From Gaeumannomyces sp. JS-464 (Eukaryota > Ascomycota > Sordariomycetes > Magnaporthales > Magnaporthaceae): 64,000 nucleotides of DNA. The translations under genes were made by a program, and so were the position numbers. A model generated the notes under the pieces. The model did not search any database and was not told the DNA's origin. It saw nothing but the letters and a program-made list of their open reading frames with translations. Shown here in pieces: positions 47,595-60,727 of this stretch (position 1 is the stretch's first letter; every line of letters begins with the position of its first letter). The stretch is taken from NCBI GenBank assembly GCA_002197995.1, contig NGZR01000001.1:7874001-7938000 (forward strand), given 5' to 3'.

Positions 47595-50500
47595 ATGGCA
47601 AGCCGACCGCCAGGCGCTCAGAATGGCGGCGAGAACGGCCAGACGCCCCCCGGCGCTGCAGATGCGGTCCCCCAATTCACGCGCCCGTTCACTCTCTACG
47701 AAGCGCTGCCGTTCTCGCCATTCACGTCCGTCATTCCTTTTCAGCCAGGTGCGTCTGCAGTCCCACTTCCTCCTCACACCGCCATCAACCCGCTCTCTTC
47801 TGCTTCATGCCTCGTCGTTTCCTGCATGAAGCGCCACGTTCTGACCCCGCCCCCCACAAACAGGCGTCATCCCAAATCCGACCCTGGGCTCTGGCTTCCC
47901 GGCCTCTGACCTCCCACAGCAGGTCCCGCGTCAGGACTTTGATACACTCACTAGCGAGGCTGCTCAGCAAACGCCATCGAGGCGACTCAACCATGCGAAT
48001 AGATCAGGTCCAGCATCTGCTGAGCCCCAACAAGTCAACTCACTGTAAGTTCCCATTTGGGTCCACGCTCCGCCGGCGACGCTTGCTGACACCTGCGCCA
48101 GCACCTTTCGTAAGGGCCCGAAGATGAACGCGGGCGCAAACGCGCCCCCAGCTAAGAGTCTGGCTTCAGAGCTTTCGCCATTTGCCAAGATGGTCTTCGA
48201 GCGATCCAACGTCATTCAGAATATCCTACTCCCGACTCGTCTGTGGCCACAGGATATCAACGGAGCTGCGCCCCCGACGCCTGTCCCTAAGAAGAAACGA
48301 AAGTCGCTTATCCCCGCCAAGGCAGAATCTCCGGCCGGAAAGGGCCATGCGGCAGTGCTGAACAAGCAGGCGAATGCAAACAACTCCAAGATCGAGATAT
48401 CGATTCCTCTTCAACCACCAACAGCCAGACCCAGCGGCCCCTCCATCCCTACACCAGAGGAGGCTAGCGCGCCTCTGGAATCCTTGCCCTCCCCCAGCGA
48501 GGCATTTCTCCCATACCCGACTTCGACTCAGCAGGTCACGTCGCGCGGGAACACCCCAGAGAGGCTCTCCACCGGCCCATCCACAGCAAGGCGATGACCA
48601 CAAGATGTCGGACCAGCGCCCTCAGGATGCTCCCCCGCCCTCAGCTTCACAACTGGCTCGAATGGAAATCCAAATCAGCCTCCCGAAATTCGTGGCCGAT
48701 GCGGATAAGTACCGCGACTATAAGAACCTTGTGGACCCCCCCGCAGATCTTTCGAGACCGAGGCAGCAAAACGCATACGACGAACCGGAAGGAGTATGGT
48801 ATGGATCTGGACCGGAGTCAGAAGTCGGACGCAGCATTCCAGGACGTGCGTCGGCACTTTTCAGACATCTTCGTGGCCGAGATGAACTTGAGCACTCGGT
48901 CAGCAGCTTCACAATTGGTAACTACCACCAACGAGGATGTGCCGACGATAACTTCGGCTGGCCAGCAGCGAACCTACCAACTTATCGATAAGGCCATCGA
49001 CCTACGCTGCTTCGAGGACATACCGCTGGAAGATCTCCTGCACATCCAGCGTTTGAGCGAGGGTGCTTTGCAGTATGCTGAGGGGCTTGAGGCCAAGCTC
49101 GACGGTGACTGGGGTGAAGTTGAGGTCTTCACTTGGGCCTCACAGCTTCCAATTCTGGACAATGGCTTGAGGGCAGCGAGAACATCTCTGAAGATCATGT
49201 CAGGGGCCGGGACGACAAACAGCTGTACTCCGAGGACACCATCCAGCTGGCGGTTAACCTTTTCAAAAACGTGATGGATGGAATCGCTGTGCCCATCACG
49301 GAGCTCCGGCAGTCACAGCAACTCTTCAGCCTGTTAGCGGGCCATAAAAAATCCATTCTCATGGTATTCACGAGCTGTCAACGACTTTACACGCTCATGG
49401 CCTCGCTCATCCGGGCTATCGACCTCTCCGAGACGGTTGTCAACACGCTCGAATTTTTTCCACGCGCCTAGTCTTTGTCGAAAATGCCCCAAGTGAACGA
49501 GAGTCTCTCCTAGGAACCCAAAAGTTCGACGGACTGAGGCTCGTTGCGATGGACATGCTGTCGCAAATCTTCGTTCTCAATCCGTCTCAGAGACAGGGCA
49601 TATTCGACGACATGCTTACATCGCTAGAGAAGCTTCCGGTGGGAAAGCAAAGTGCGAGACAGTTCAAACTCGTCGACGGAAGATGTGTTCAGACTGTGTC
49701 TGCTCTCATATTGCGGCTGGTGCAGGCAAGCGCGGGGCAAATCGGTGGATCTTCGATGAAGGGGCCTAGCCGTCACATGGCCTCAGTCGGAGGGGCCGAT
49801 GGCGACGACGAAACTGAAGAAAATGACGGCACTGGCGCTGGTGGCTCTTCACGGAGGCGAACTGGAGTTGTCTGCACCTCAACGATCACCGGCGAAGCAG
49901 AGGCTGCTGATGAGCACGAGACGGCGATGCGCGAGCTCAAGGAAACCGAATCTTCACTTGTCGACACCGCATTTCACAACGCCCTCTACGTCATGAAGTT
50001 CATCGTCAGTCGCGCCCTGAACTCGACCAAATCTGGCGACTCTCCTTACAGGAACCTGCTCGACCTGTTTGTTGAGGACTTCATCACGTGTCACGAATCG
50101 CCTGACTGGCCTGCCGCGGAGCTTCTGCTGAATGTCGTTAGTCGATTGATGCGGCAGCAGGTGGACGGCGAGCGTACGTCTGCCCCGGCAAAGAACATGG
50201 CGTTGGAGATCCTTGGCTCGATATGTGCTGCTATCTCCAAGCTGAGATCACAGGTTAGGAAGACTGGGAGCTTGCTCAGCACGGTTGAGTCAGACCCCCT
50301 TAGCCTGTTTCTCTCAGATCTAGCAGCCGCATCCTTGAAGCAGAATGTGAATCCGGAGCAGATGGTCGACTGGTCAGGGCCGTTCCGGGCCGTGCTAGAG
50401 CATCTCGGGACGAGGCTCCGCGAAGACCCGCACCTGACCAGCGCTATTTCATTCCTTTCTGCCCACTGGGCGAATATCGTCACAGCGACGCACGCTGCGT

Positions 50501-53467
50501 TCCGGGACACGGATGGTACGCCGGCAGCCCTCGCCGAGCGAGATCGGGAGTTTGGAAGGCTGGCATACCGACTGCACATGGTGATCCAGGACCGCAAGTG
50601 GCTCTCAACGCAGTATGAGTTCAGAGAAGTGTCACCAATCCAGGCGAGGGCTTCCTACGCCATCATACTGGACCAGTCGCAACTCGGGAAATCCTTCAAC
50701 CCTATCCTGAACATTCTGATCAACTCCATGTCCAGCGACCAGGCCACAGTCCGCAGCAAGAGCCTGAAGAGCATCACCCAGGTGATCGAGACGGACCCTT
50801 CTATACTGGATGGTGAATCACCCGTTGTGTCGCTCATCAAGCAGTGCCTTACCGACAGCTCCCCACAAGTGCGCGATTCGGCTCTGGGTCTTGTTGGCAG
50901 ATGCATCATGCTCCGGCCGGCCTTGGAGATGACGATGGCAGTGCCGATCATCGATAGATTCCTTGACATGGGTGTCGGCGTTAGGAAGCGGGCAATGAAG
51001 CTTACCAAGGACATTTATGTGAGACAGTCGGACCGTGAGCTGCGCAGCTGCATTTCTCAAGGTCTCTTGCATAGGGTCGCGACAGATCCCGATGAAGGCG
51101 TCAAGGAGCTCGCGCGCCAGATGATCGAGGAGATATGGATCTTCCCCTTCTACCATGCTGAAACGTCAGCGGCGGACAAGAAATCCCTGGCGGACCACAT
51201 CGACCTCATGGTGCATACCGTGAAGCATGGGCTCAACGTCGCCATGTGGCTAGAGAAGGTTTTGCAGTCTATTCTCTCGCCCACCTCCAAGACGGCTCGC
51301 CAGAACTTCGAGGCCTGTCGTACACTCGTGGCAGGCATGTTCGACCTCGTGCCGGCAGACAGTCCTGAGGGCCAGCGACTCGTCCTCACTTTCAGGCAAG
51401 GATGTGCTGCAGGTGCTTCAGGTCTTCGCCAAGGCCGATCCAAAGCTGTTCGACTTTGAGCAGATTAGACTTCTCCGCCCGCACGTCCTGAACATAACGG
51501 GGAACATGACGGCGGAGGAGATCGTTGTGACACGGGCAGCGGTCGTAATATACCGCCGGGTGCTTCCTGAACTGTCGGGTCAGCACCATCATCAATTCCT
51601 TGCGGATATCTGCAAGGTGGTGATGCCTGCCGTCTCAAAGATCTATACTAGGCCTGGCCTCCTCGACGACGTCATTGCCTGCCTCTGGATCATCTGCGGC
51701 ATAACGGGCGAGGAGCTGAAGCTGGCGACGCTGGCTGCTTCGGCCCTGGCCGGAGCGGCTAACGCCCAGAAAGGAGGCGCGCTGGATGCTAAGAAGATAC
51801 TGGCATATTGTCCCATTATTGGGCATCTGGGAAAGCACTGCGATCTCGACAAGTGGGCCGATATTTTCAAGCAGCGTCTCCCGACCTGGAAGGGGAAATC
51901 CACGTCTCAGCTGATGGTGGACACGATGTTGCCCCTTGCCCGGGCGGACAAGCCCATGGTCATTCGCAGGTCTGCACTGGAGGCTATTGGTCTCGTCTGC
52001 CAGTCCCATCCTCGAAACTACGTGAGCCCTAGCGTCTACAAGATGTTCCAGGACGTTTTCGATAAGCAGGACATCAGCCTTGAGAGCATCGTTTTGAGAT
52101 CCTTTAAGGAGTTTCTCACCACAGAGGAGAGGCGCTCAGACCAAGCATCGCAGGCCGCAGCCCTCAACGGAACCGGCACTGCGGCCGAGGGCGGAGTTAG
52201 CAAGAAGGAGCTAACGGTCATGGGCGGAACTAACTACGACGACGTGGCCAGCGCAACCACGCAACGATTCCTCACCCAGCTTACTAGAATAGCGCTGGCT
52301 ACCATAGACGGGCACGCACTGCTCGCCGCCGAGGTGCTTGGAAGCATCAACAGACAAGGTCTGGTTCACCCCAAGGAGACAGGTGTAACCATGATGACTC
52401 TGGAAACGTGTCCAAGGAAAGAAATCAACGAACTTGCATTCCGGGAGCACAAGCTGCTTCACGAGAAGCACGAGTCTGTCCTCGAGCGCGAATACGCAAG
52501 AACCCTACAGTCCATCTTCCAATACCACCGCGACATCGTCAGCGATGCCCGCGGTGCAGTTCGCGACGACAGGAACGAAACCTTTGTATCCAAGCTCAAC
52601 AACATGATGGAGCATCTGAAGATCAGCAAATCTAAGAATCGACAGGGCTTCCTACGCAAAGTGTGCAGCTTGATCGACTTTGACCCGGCCAAGCTCGACG
52701 TCTCGCAGCAGCCTCTTCCAACGCACCTCACGTTTGCCCGCTTTCTTCTAGAGAACATGGCCTACTTCGAGTACATCACGGTCGGAGAGCTCCAACTAGC
52801 AATATCGACTCTCGAGAGGCTCGTTACTAGCACCGGGGCCAACATCGCGCACGCCATCGAGTCGGAAGTCTTCCAGGTCGGGCTCGGGGGAGATGCGACT
52901 GGGGGCGAGGGCCAAGAGCAACAGCAGTCGTTCTTTGCATCCCAGGTCGACCCTGTTCGTCTGAGGAAACTGACGGCCGGGTCTATGATACTGTCGGCCG
53001 CCTGGGAAGTACGGACGTATTTGCGCCGCCTCTACGGGCTCAAGGCTGAACGTCGGTCCGCCGAAGGCAAGAACAAGGTGGCGGCGAAAGACCTCAGCAA
53101 GACGCCTGTCAAGGTTCAGAACGTCACAGGGGACAAGTTGTGGGAGGACCTGGAGGCTCTCATGTCTTCGCTGTCGTCAGACGAGCAGATGATGACGCAA
53201 TGCCGCGCCTTCGTGGATCTGCTGAATATCGACAAAGAATTCAAGGTGGCCGACGAGGATGGCGACGACGGCGAAGGCCCCTCGACCCCTAGTGCGGACG
53301 AGGATGACGAGGCGCCCGACAGCGCCACGCGAGGCCGTAAGCGGAAGGCGAGCCACACCCCCGGGGGAGGAGGGCGCAAGAAGCGCCCTCGCTCGACGTC
53401 GCAGCCTAGAAAGCGCGGACGTCCGAGAAAGAACCCGCTGCCCGAGCCGAATCACGGCGACTGGTAG
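47595..53467 (+). CDS. SCC2: Cohesin loader Scc2/Mis4/Nipped-B
   Basis: HEAT-repeat loader that places cohesin on chromatin. N-terminus MASRPPGAQNGGENGQ, two small introns (near 47748-47861 and 48043-48101), a basic NLS (PKKKRKSL, about 48291), then the HEAT body (SSDQATVRSKSLKSITQVIE, SPQVRDSALGLVGRCIMLRP, VRKRAMKLTKDIY) and the Scc2 C-terminal signature (INRQGLVHPKETGVTMMTLE, EHKLLHEKHESVLEREYART). The tail is acidic then very basic with an AT-hook core (RKRGRPRKN). About 1,900 residues. Frame breaks near 48575, 48810, 49205 (G run), 49456 (T6 run) and 51396, each fixed by one base; the flanking protein stays in family. Confidence 0.93.
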
Positions 53468-54436
53468 CGGCCTTGTCACGCAACAAGAGTGACGCCGCTC
53501 CAGCATTTCAGCTTTTGCCCGCCGCCACCACTCACGACAAGCCCGCTTGGAACCGTTTCTTGATACATTTTCTTCTTACTTTGTTCTTGTCCATTACTAT
53601 TTGATTTTATTGGGAATGGAGGCGTCGACAACAGAGACCTCTGCTTTCCTGCACGTCAAATCTTTTACCGTGGCATCTCGCTTTTACATGATGGGCATGG
53701 CACTGGAGTGGCTATACTTCGCTTCCTTTTTTTTTTGATTTCGGCGGGCGTTTAGGGCATATCCTATTCTCGGAGTTGAGCGGAGATACCATACATCGGT
53801 AATCACGAAAAATATGGCGAATGGGCGAAACGTGATTTTGCACCGGCTTGCGGCTGGGCGGGGAGAGAATACCAGCTGGTGTTTGCGGTTGCACGCATCA
53901 CCAGAATAACCTATACACACAAAGATATTTTTGCTTTGGCACAGCTGTATTTACTTTGCTGCCTTTCGAACAAGATACCTCGCCACCTCGAAATACCATT
54001 CTCGGCTTCTGTCAAGTTGACATTTTATGTAATTGGTGGCATCATTGGCGGCCTGTCGCACGCGGTACACACATGGTTCACAGGTCCTGAGCACGGGGGC
54101 ACGTTTGCGACGGTAGAACGCGTTTCAAATTAGAACCGGCCGCTTCTGCGCGGCGGATGTCTATCAAACACCACGCTCCTAATGCCTGATCTTGAACTGT
54201 CAACAAGAACAAGGGCAAATGAAGATGCTCTATGATGACCAGACGTTCTAAACCGAAGTCCTCCGGTGCGACAGTGATGAGAAGGGGTGACAATGAGAAA
54301 CATGAGGTAAGGGAACAAACTATATACGAGATGAAAAGCCGCTGTTTCCCAGCTCAAGGGAGAAATGAAAATGAGGGGAACCCAGGAGTCGTCAGAAGGA
54401 GTAGGGTAGGTCTGCCGCCGCCTCTCCCTATCTAGT
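53468..54436. other. Convergent 3' region, SCC2 and the serine esterase
   Basis: Nearly 1 kb without a gene, AT-richer than the surroundings, with a T10 tract near 53728. Likely 3' ends of both transcripts. Confidence 0.4.
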
Positions 54437-57400
54437 CTACTTTGCGCTCTCGTCACCCTGCATCTTGCTTCCCGCACCTCCTCTAGCCGTCCGAGCCACA
54501 GAAGACGCGGCTTCCGCGACGCTGTTGCCCGCACCCGCGGATGAAGGATGGCGGCCGCCACCACGCGGAGATTTGGTGGCGCCTTTGCCCACAATTTTCT
54601 CGGTCCAGTTCCAGCTGCTGCTGCTATTATTGCTGCCGCTGGCACCGGCGGAGGCGCCGGCAGTGGCGCTAGAGGAGGACCCAGAGCCGGCGCCCTTCCT
54701 CCGCAGCCATGAGTGGTGACTGGCGTGTGAGGTCGACTGGGGCGAGGCGTAGACCTCGTCGTCGCTGTCGTCGCCACTGTCGTCCCAGTCGCGCTCGCTC
54801 CAGGTCATGGAGTCGAGGCGGTCGTAGTTGGGGCGGCCACTGCTGCTGCTGGTGCCGCTGCGGGGGGTTGACGGCCCGTCGCTCAAGCGTCCAGGGCTGT
54901 GCCTGTCGCCACCAATGCTGCCCATGGTCCCGGATATCGAGGACCGTCGCTGTGGCGGCGTCAACGGCAGGTCCGAGAGTTTGTCGGTGGCCTCACGCGC
55001 CTCGCTGGCCGTACGGTTCAGCGAGGCCTTGCGGTCAGGGGTTCTAAAGGATCCGAAGTCGTGGCTGCGACATCCCTTCTCCTCGGGTATCCTGTTTGTG
55101 CTCTTCGCCTCGGGCTCCTGGGTTTTGGTCTCCTTTCCTCGCTCGTCCGGACTAAGGCCCAGGCCTATGGCTCGCTCGCGGCTGGGCTCAGCGCTGTCCG
55201 GGGTGCGAGCTGCGGCCGCGTCGCTGAAATGGGCGTCGACAAGATGCTTGACGACAGGCCAGCCAAAGGCATTAGGGAACGTGCGGCGGACAATGATGTT
55301 GTTGTGGGCGTCTGGCTCCAGCTTGACGAGCACCTTGCGCCACGACAGGCCCCTGTGGTAGGCCCGTGCGATCTTCTCCTCGACCCGCATGCCCGCGCTG
55401 TCGACCACGTGGGCTGGCTCCTTGCTCCGTTTCGAGCTGGATGCGTCGCCGCCGCCGTCCGTCATGGGCGAAAGAATTGTACTCTGCGGCGAGAGGAGCT
55501 GTTGCGGTGACATAACGGGTGACGACGGCATCGATATGCTCTGCTCTGCTTCTGCCGTCGCCGCCAAGCCTGCCTCACCCGATCCGGCCACTTCTGTAGC
55601 TGACTTCAAGCTGTTAGGGTCTGCGTCGGCGTCTTCTGAGAAGTCGACCCTAGAGCGGCGGCGTATGTGCAGCGAGCTGCTGGTCGGGCGCTTCTTGGGC
55701 GGCGGGGGCGGGATGTCACTAGGGTGGTAGATACGGTCGTGGAAGATAGTTCGCGGGCGCTTGGAAGGGTCGATCAGGTACTCGACTGACGGCAGTTTCG
55801 GGTTGAGGAGATCGCCGGCGGCCTCAAAGAAGGTCGTCCTCGGGGTGCCGACATGCCGTTCTCGCTAGGCTCTTCACTCAGCTCGTGACCGCTCGTCCCT
55901 TGGACCTAGATGAGGACGCCGAGTTGTTGTACGAGCCCTCGTCCTTCAGCAGCGTCTGGCTGCGCTTGAATATCTGCGTCTGCTTTTGGCTCGGTGGCGT
56001 CTCCTTGGCCGGCTCGTCCTTGCGGAAAAAGTTGAAGATGCCGGTGAAGGGGTTCGCCGCCGCCACCGAGGACGTCGAGTGTATTCCCCACGCCGGCGAC
56101 GCCACCGAGCGTATGCTCTGCCTGTCGTCTTCCAGGATGGCGTTGCCTGACGGCTGCGGAACCTCGTGGGAGTTGGGCTCCATGGGCGTCATGACGCCGT
56201 CACGGTTCGGGCTCTGGTCCCCGTCCCGGTCCCCGCCACCGCCTATGGCCAGCCCGGGCAACCGGCCGCCGCTACTCTTGCTGCCACCCTCACCCGATTG
56301 CCTCCTTTTTACCTCGCTAGGCCCATCACCCTCCTCGTCGCTGTTCATCAGCCTGCCATGTCGGCTCCCTTGGAGACGTGACGTTGGCGCCCATAAGCTC
56401 AGACCAGCCAAAGCCTACAACAGTCTCAACCAGGCCGGCTTCGCGCCGGGCCTTTTCGACGCGGCCGAGCCCTTGCCAGTCCAGGAAGAGCAGGCAGCTA
56501 GTGCGCAGCGGCACGATGCCGTCGTTGACCACGTTGGAATAGAGGGTGCGATTCCGGAAGGCGCGTAAGGCAATGTGGGCGGGCCCCGTAGGCAGAATGC
56601 GCAGCAGCGGCTTGGCCTCGGCCTGGGCCTCGCCACCCAGCAGCTTCTTGTGCGCATTCTCGCCCAGGTTGCTCACGATGGCACTCCAGCCGCTGCGCGC
56701 GATGGTAGGAGCCCTCCATGTCAGTCCCAGGTCTTGGCCGGTCCTCCCAACGAGACCGAAATCGAGAGCAAACTTGAAATAGAGCGGGTTCTCGTGGTTC
56801 AGTCCGAGTAGCGGCGATGCCAGGGCGATAAAGTTGATGGGCTCGATGATACGGAAGAAATCGGGCGAGTGCTTCTGGATGTATGCGATGGCGTACAGCT
56901 GGACCAGTCCTCCGAGCGAATGGCCCACAAAACTGATCTTGGTGATGCGATATGCGCGTGTGTCGTCGCTGGCGCGAGGCGCCTTGTGCATGCTGCTGTG
57001 TTTGTGCGCCGGTGCTGGCGCCGACCCAGCCCCTGAGGCCTCACCCTCTTTCTTGGGCGCTGCGTGCGTCACAGCCTCTTTGGCCATCGCCAAAGACGCT
57101 GGGAGGAATGGCTGATCAGGATATGTCATTGATAGGATATAGCGGGCTAGGCGTTTGCCCAGGTACTTGATGCCCCTTTCAGTTCGTGTGGCATTGCCCG
57201 AGAACCCGCGCACCACGACCTCCTCGTCGTCTTCCACGACTTGGTCGTCGTCATCGTTGTCTTCGCTATCATCAGGCAAGTCTGTCTCTCCCGAGGGCAG
57301 TTTGCTGTCCGTCTCCGAAGCCGAGGATGTGTTGACCCCAGGTCCTGTCTCCTTGGGCTTCTCCGGAGCTGATGCACCGTTGGCGTCTTCTGGCTGGGCT

Positions 57401-58625
57401 TTCGCCGGTGCCTCGGTGCTGGCATTTCCCTTCTCCTCCTTGGCCTTTGCGGCCTGCTTTTCTCTTTCTTGTAACCTTTCTTCTCGCTGTTTCTGTCTTT
57501 GCTCTCTACGTTCCTGCGCCTCCCGAGCACGCCTTGCCCTGCCGTCAATCTTTGCCTGTCTGGCAGCTGAATCTATGCTCTCTTTGAGGAATAGCATGTC
57601 GGCGCCAAGATTGCTGTGCAGGCCGTGTGTGAGCACGACGAGATGTATCTTCTGCTTTTTGTCGTCCAGCCTTGGTGACCCCTCTCCGCCGTCCTTACTG
57701 GACTCCGTAGACGCCTTGCCTTGCCCAGTATCTCCCTTCTCAACCGCATCTGTTGAGACGGACTGCGGTTGGGACTGTGGAGCTGTCGACACCGGGCCAG
57801 TCGTCTCCGGGGCCGGACCCCGGGGAGGTGAACATGCTGCTTCGGCTTGGCGAGGATCGAGGGGCCAGAGTGGCCCAAACGCGGCGTGTCCCAGAGCGCA
57901 GCCGTATCCTCAACCTTGAGGCGGATGGCCCCTGAGTAGACGCCCTTCTGGAGGGCTCCACGTCCATGCTGCTGTTGTTGGGACCCTGGAGGCAACGAGG
58001 GAGGTAATGACGTAAAATCACTGATCTTTCCGGGCTGGGGAACCTGAGCATGGGTGCCGCCTATGACGGCGACAGCCGGGGCGCCGAGGCTGAGCGACTT
58101 CTCGTCGCGGGCAAGCAATATCTCGTAGTTGACGGCGGCCGAGGTGGAGAATATGACCTGGCTGGAGATCTCGATGACCCACGAGGCGGAGTCGAGGGCG
58201 GGTTGGGGGTGGGTGGCTTCGGAGGTCAAGTTGGCGGGGTCAGCGGTGGCGGTGGTTGGAGAGACGCCGCCAAAGTGGCCGTGGCTGACGCCGCAGCCAG
58301 CAGACTGGCGGATGTTGTCGGGGACGAGGAGGCGGCAGGACCAGGCACCGCCGGCCTTCAGCATGGGCTCGAACTCGGGGACGCCGTAGCGACGGGGGTT
58401 GGCGAACTTGCGGTTCGGGTCGTAGTGGGCGGGGTAGGCAGCGACCGAGAGAGTGTAGGGCCCGTGGACGAAGGCGGCGCGCAGGGCGATGAGGGAGGTG
58501 TTCTTGATGCGGAGGTGCAGGCATTCCGGGGACGGCAGGATGCGGTCGTGCGAGGGCGTGTAAGTCACCGTGTACCGCACCACCTCGCCGATCTTGACGC
58601 TGCCGACCTGGTGGAGGAGCAACAT
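54437..58625 (-). CDS. ROG1-type serine esterase/lipase (DUF676 family)
   Basis: Alpha/beta hydrolase of the fungal ROG1-like group, probably acting on lipids. N-terminal beta-rich region (MLLLHQVGSVKIGEVVRYTV), then the hydrolase: LVVLTHGLHSNLGADMLFLK, nucleophile elbow ISFVGHSLGGLVQLYAIAYI, INFIALASPLLGLNHEN, SNVVNDGIVPLRTSCLLFLD, and the distal piece KVLVKLEPDAHNNIIVRRTF with the likely catalytic His. A charged insert (EAQERREQRQKQREERLQER) splits the early part and long Ser-rich segments follow. Apparent frame breaks near 57825, 57775, 56360, 55885 and 55850. Without restoring them it reads as three or four separate open frames. Substrate unknown. Confidence 0.85.
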
Positions 58626-59790
58626 GGCTGCTGGTTGGGGTGCCGGGGCGGCCTCGAGTGAAGGCGGGGGCAGTGATGGGCGACGGCAACGACGGCGGCC
58701 GGGTCAGCCAGGGGCTGGTTGGCTCTTGCTAGCTCGTGGAGCGGAGGCAAACTGGACTGAGTTGTTTTCTCAGGGCAAGTGCTCGATGGCTGGGCTATGC
58801 TGGAGCAGCGTCCGCACCCGCATTGCTGGTGGAGCGAAGTCCGGCACCGCGCGGTGGGAGCTCAGGCTTCACACGCGACATGTGACGTCTGCGAAGGCGG
58901 CGCACATGCGGGACAATATGTACCTGCGGGAGCACCAGGCTAGGTCTGGCGCTCGATCGGAGCTAGTCTTGGCTGCGCGCACGCCTCGGCAGTTGTGACG
59001 GTCCGACTTGTCGGTTGGGCCTGCGTTGCCCCCGAGCTTGCTATCGTCTTCTTTTTTATTATTTTTTTTTTTTAGAGAAAGGCCGTCCGTCCGAGCGCGA
59101 GGTTTGCTCCGATGTCTCTCTGGATGGGTGGTTTATTAGGATAACCGCTCGACGTCTGTAGGTGGTGTTGGCCGGAAGATTGGTGGGAGCCGAAAGCCCG
59201 CCCACCGTGAATCCCCGACAGCGTGAAATCCATGAATCCCAGCATCGGCTTTGGTGGGGCGCCAGGGGGTTAGCCGTAGGTGACGTCGGGTCGCAGTCCC
59301 ACTCCACTCTCTCAGCAATTGAGTTGAAATTTGTTTGTTTGTTGTTCCCGGGTGCAACGGCCCCCGCATAAACTGCGCCGTGGAACCGCATATCAGAGTA
59401 AACGCACAGCCCGACTAACGAAAACAAACCGACCTGTTCTCTGGGCTTTAGTGGGTGACCCGGACACAGTGGCTATGCGGTCGTGCCCGGCGCTGCTGTC
59501 GGCCCCGCGCTACCAAAGCCATCCATCCCCAGCCATTCTTCCAGTGCTTGACCGACCTCGTTCTTTTCACCAACGAAACCAAAGTGGGCCACAAGCATCC
59601 ATTTCATGGGCCGTGTCCGTGTTCGGATAAGCACTAGGTACCCCACCACCCAAGCCCTGGGGCCTGGGGTCCGCCGATCCAGTAAGCTTGTCCCACCACC
59701 AGCCAACCTCGTGCCCTGATCCTGAATCCACTTCGCTAAACTGCGGCTTTGCCGTCAAAGACATCAGACGAAAGAAGGAAGCAGGAAACT
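58626..59790. other. Intergenic region left of the MITE-like element
   Basis: 1.2 kb upstream of the esterase, no gene seen. T-rich tract near 59050-59075. Confidence 0.4.
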
Positions 59791-60070
59791 GGTATGTACG
59801 TAGGTTGCGTACCTAAATAACGGCCCAATTCGAAGTACCTACTAGGGACCCCGTGTTTCGGGCAATCCAATCACAGATTTCTAAAAGAGAAAATCATCCC
59901 TGCGTGACAAAGATACATCTGCCGCACTCACGAACTCCGCACCGCATTGATTGGGTTTCCAGTGAGTTGACTTTTGAATTTTCTGCTGGGACGAGCCAGG
60001 ATAGCCTTAGATGTGTAGCGCGGGACCTATCCCTGGGCCGTTATTTACCCATCCGACCTACGTACCTACC
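59791..60070. mobile_element. MITE-like element with 37 bp imperfect terminal inverted repeats
   Basis: Left arm 59791-59827 and the reverse complement of right arm 60034-60070 agree at 30 of 37 positions, including an exact 14-base core (TAAATAACGGCCCA) and an exact GTACGTAGGT. The inner 206 bases have no open frame with coding character. If the outer GG is left out, each end abuts a TA dinucleotide, as with Tc1/mariner-type insertions. Size about 280 bp, no transposase. The family assignment is inference. Confidence 0.7.
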
Positions 60071-60727
60071 TAGGTAAAAATAACTGACTCGGGCGTGCTA
60101 AAATGTAATTCATTGACTGCACAGGCACCTAGGAACAGTTACCAGTACGCAGAACCGCCCACCAGAGCCTCCCCATATTCTGCCCTTTGGTAGGCCCTCC
60201 ATCAACCTTCACCGTCGTGCCTCGGTTCGTCAAGAGAAACGTTAGAGCAAGTGAGATGCAAGAAAGAAAAAGAAGAATACGATGTCCCTTGCCGCGCAAG
60301 TTCCACGCATAGTCCTTCGTCGTCGTTTCATCATCAGTTGATACGTGACTGGCGTATGATACACATGAAAAAAGAGATAAAACAAAACAAGGTCAAAGAA
60401 GACGAAAACAGGATTCGTCCAGTAAATGATAGAAAGGCAACCCTTGACCAAAATAGAAAACCTTGGACGAGACGACCTCGAGATTATAAGTGACATCCAA
60501 TGCGGAAATCAAAGAGGAATGAGGAAGAGAGCGTGAGGGATACGAGAAGATATAAGCAAAAAAAGAAATATGGGAAAATGAGATACACGAAGATGATGAT
60601 GAGCTTTGACATTTCGTCCAGACAGTCAGCGCCTAGTACTTTCTGCGGCGTGGCCGTCTGTCTGGGGCGTCTCAAGGAAGGGGAGACAATCTATTTCCTT
60701 CGTTGTTTCGGGCTCCTAAACATTGGC
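60071..60727. other. AT-rich 3' flank of the zinc-ribbon gene
   Basis: About 650 purine-rich, AT-rich bases (AAGAAAAAGAAG type), no gene seen. Probably the 3' untranslated region of the minus-strand gene that ends at 60728. Confidence 0.4.
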
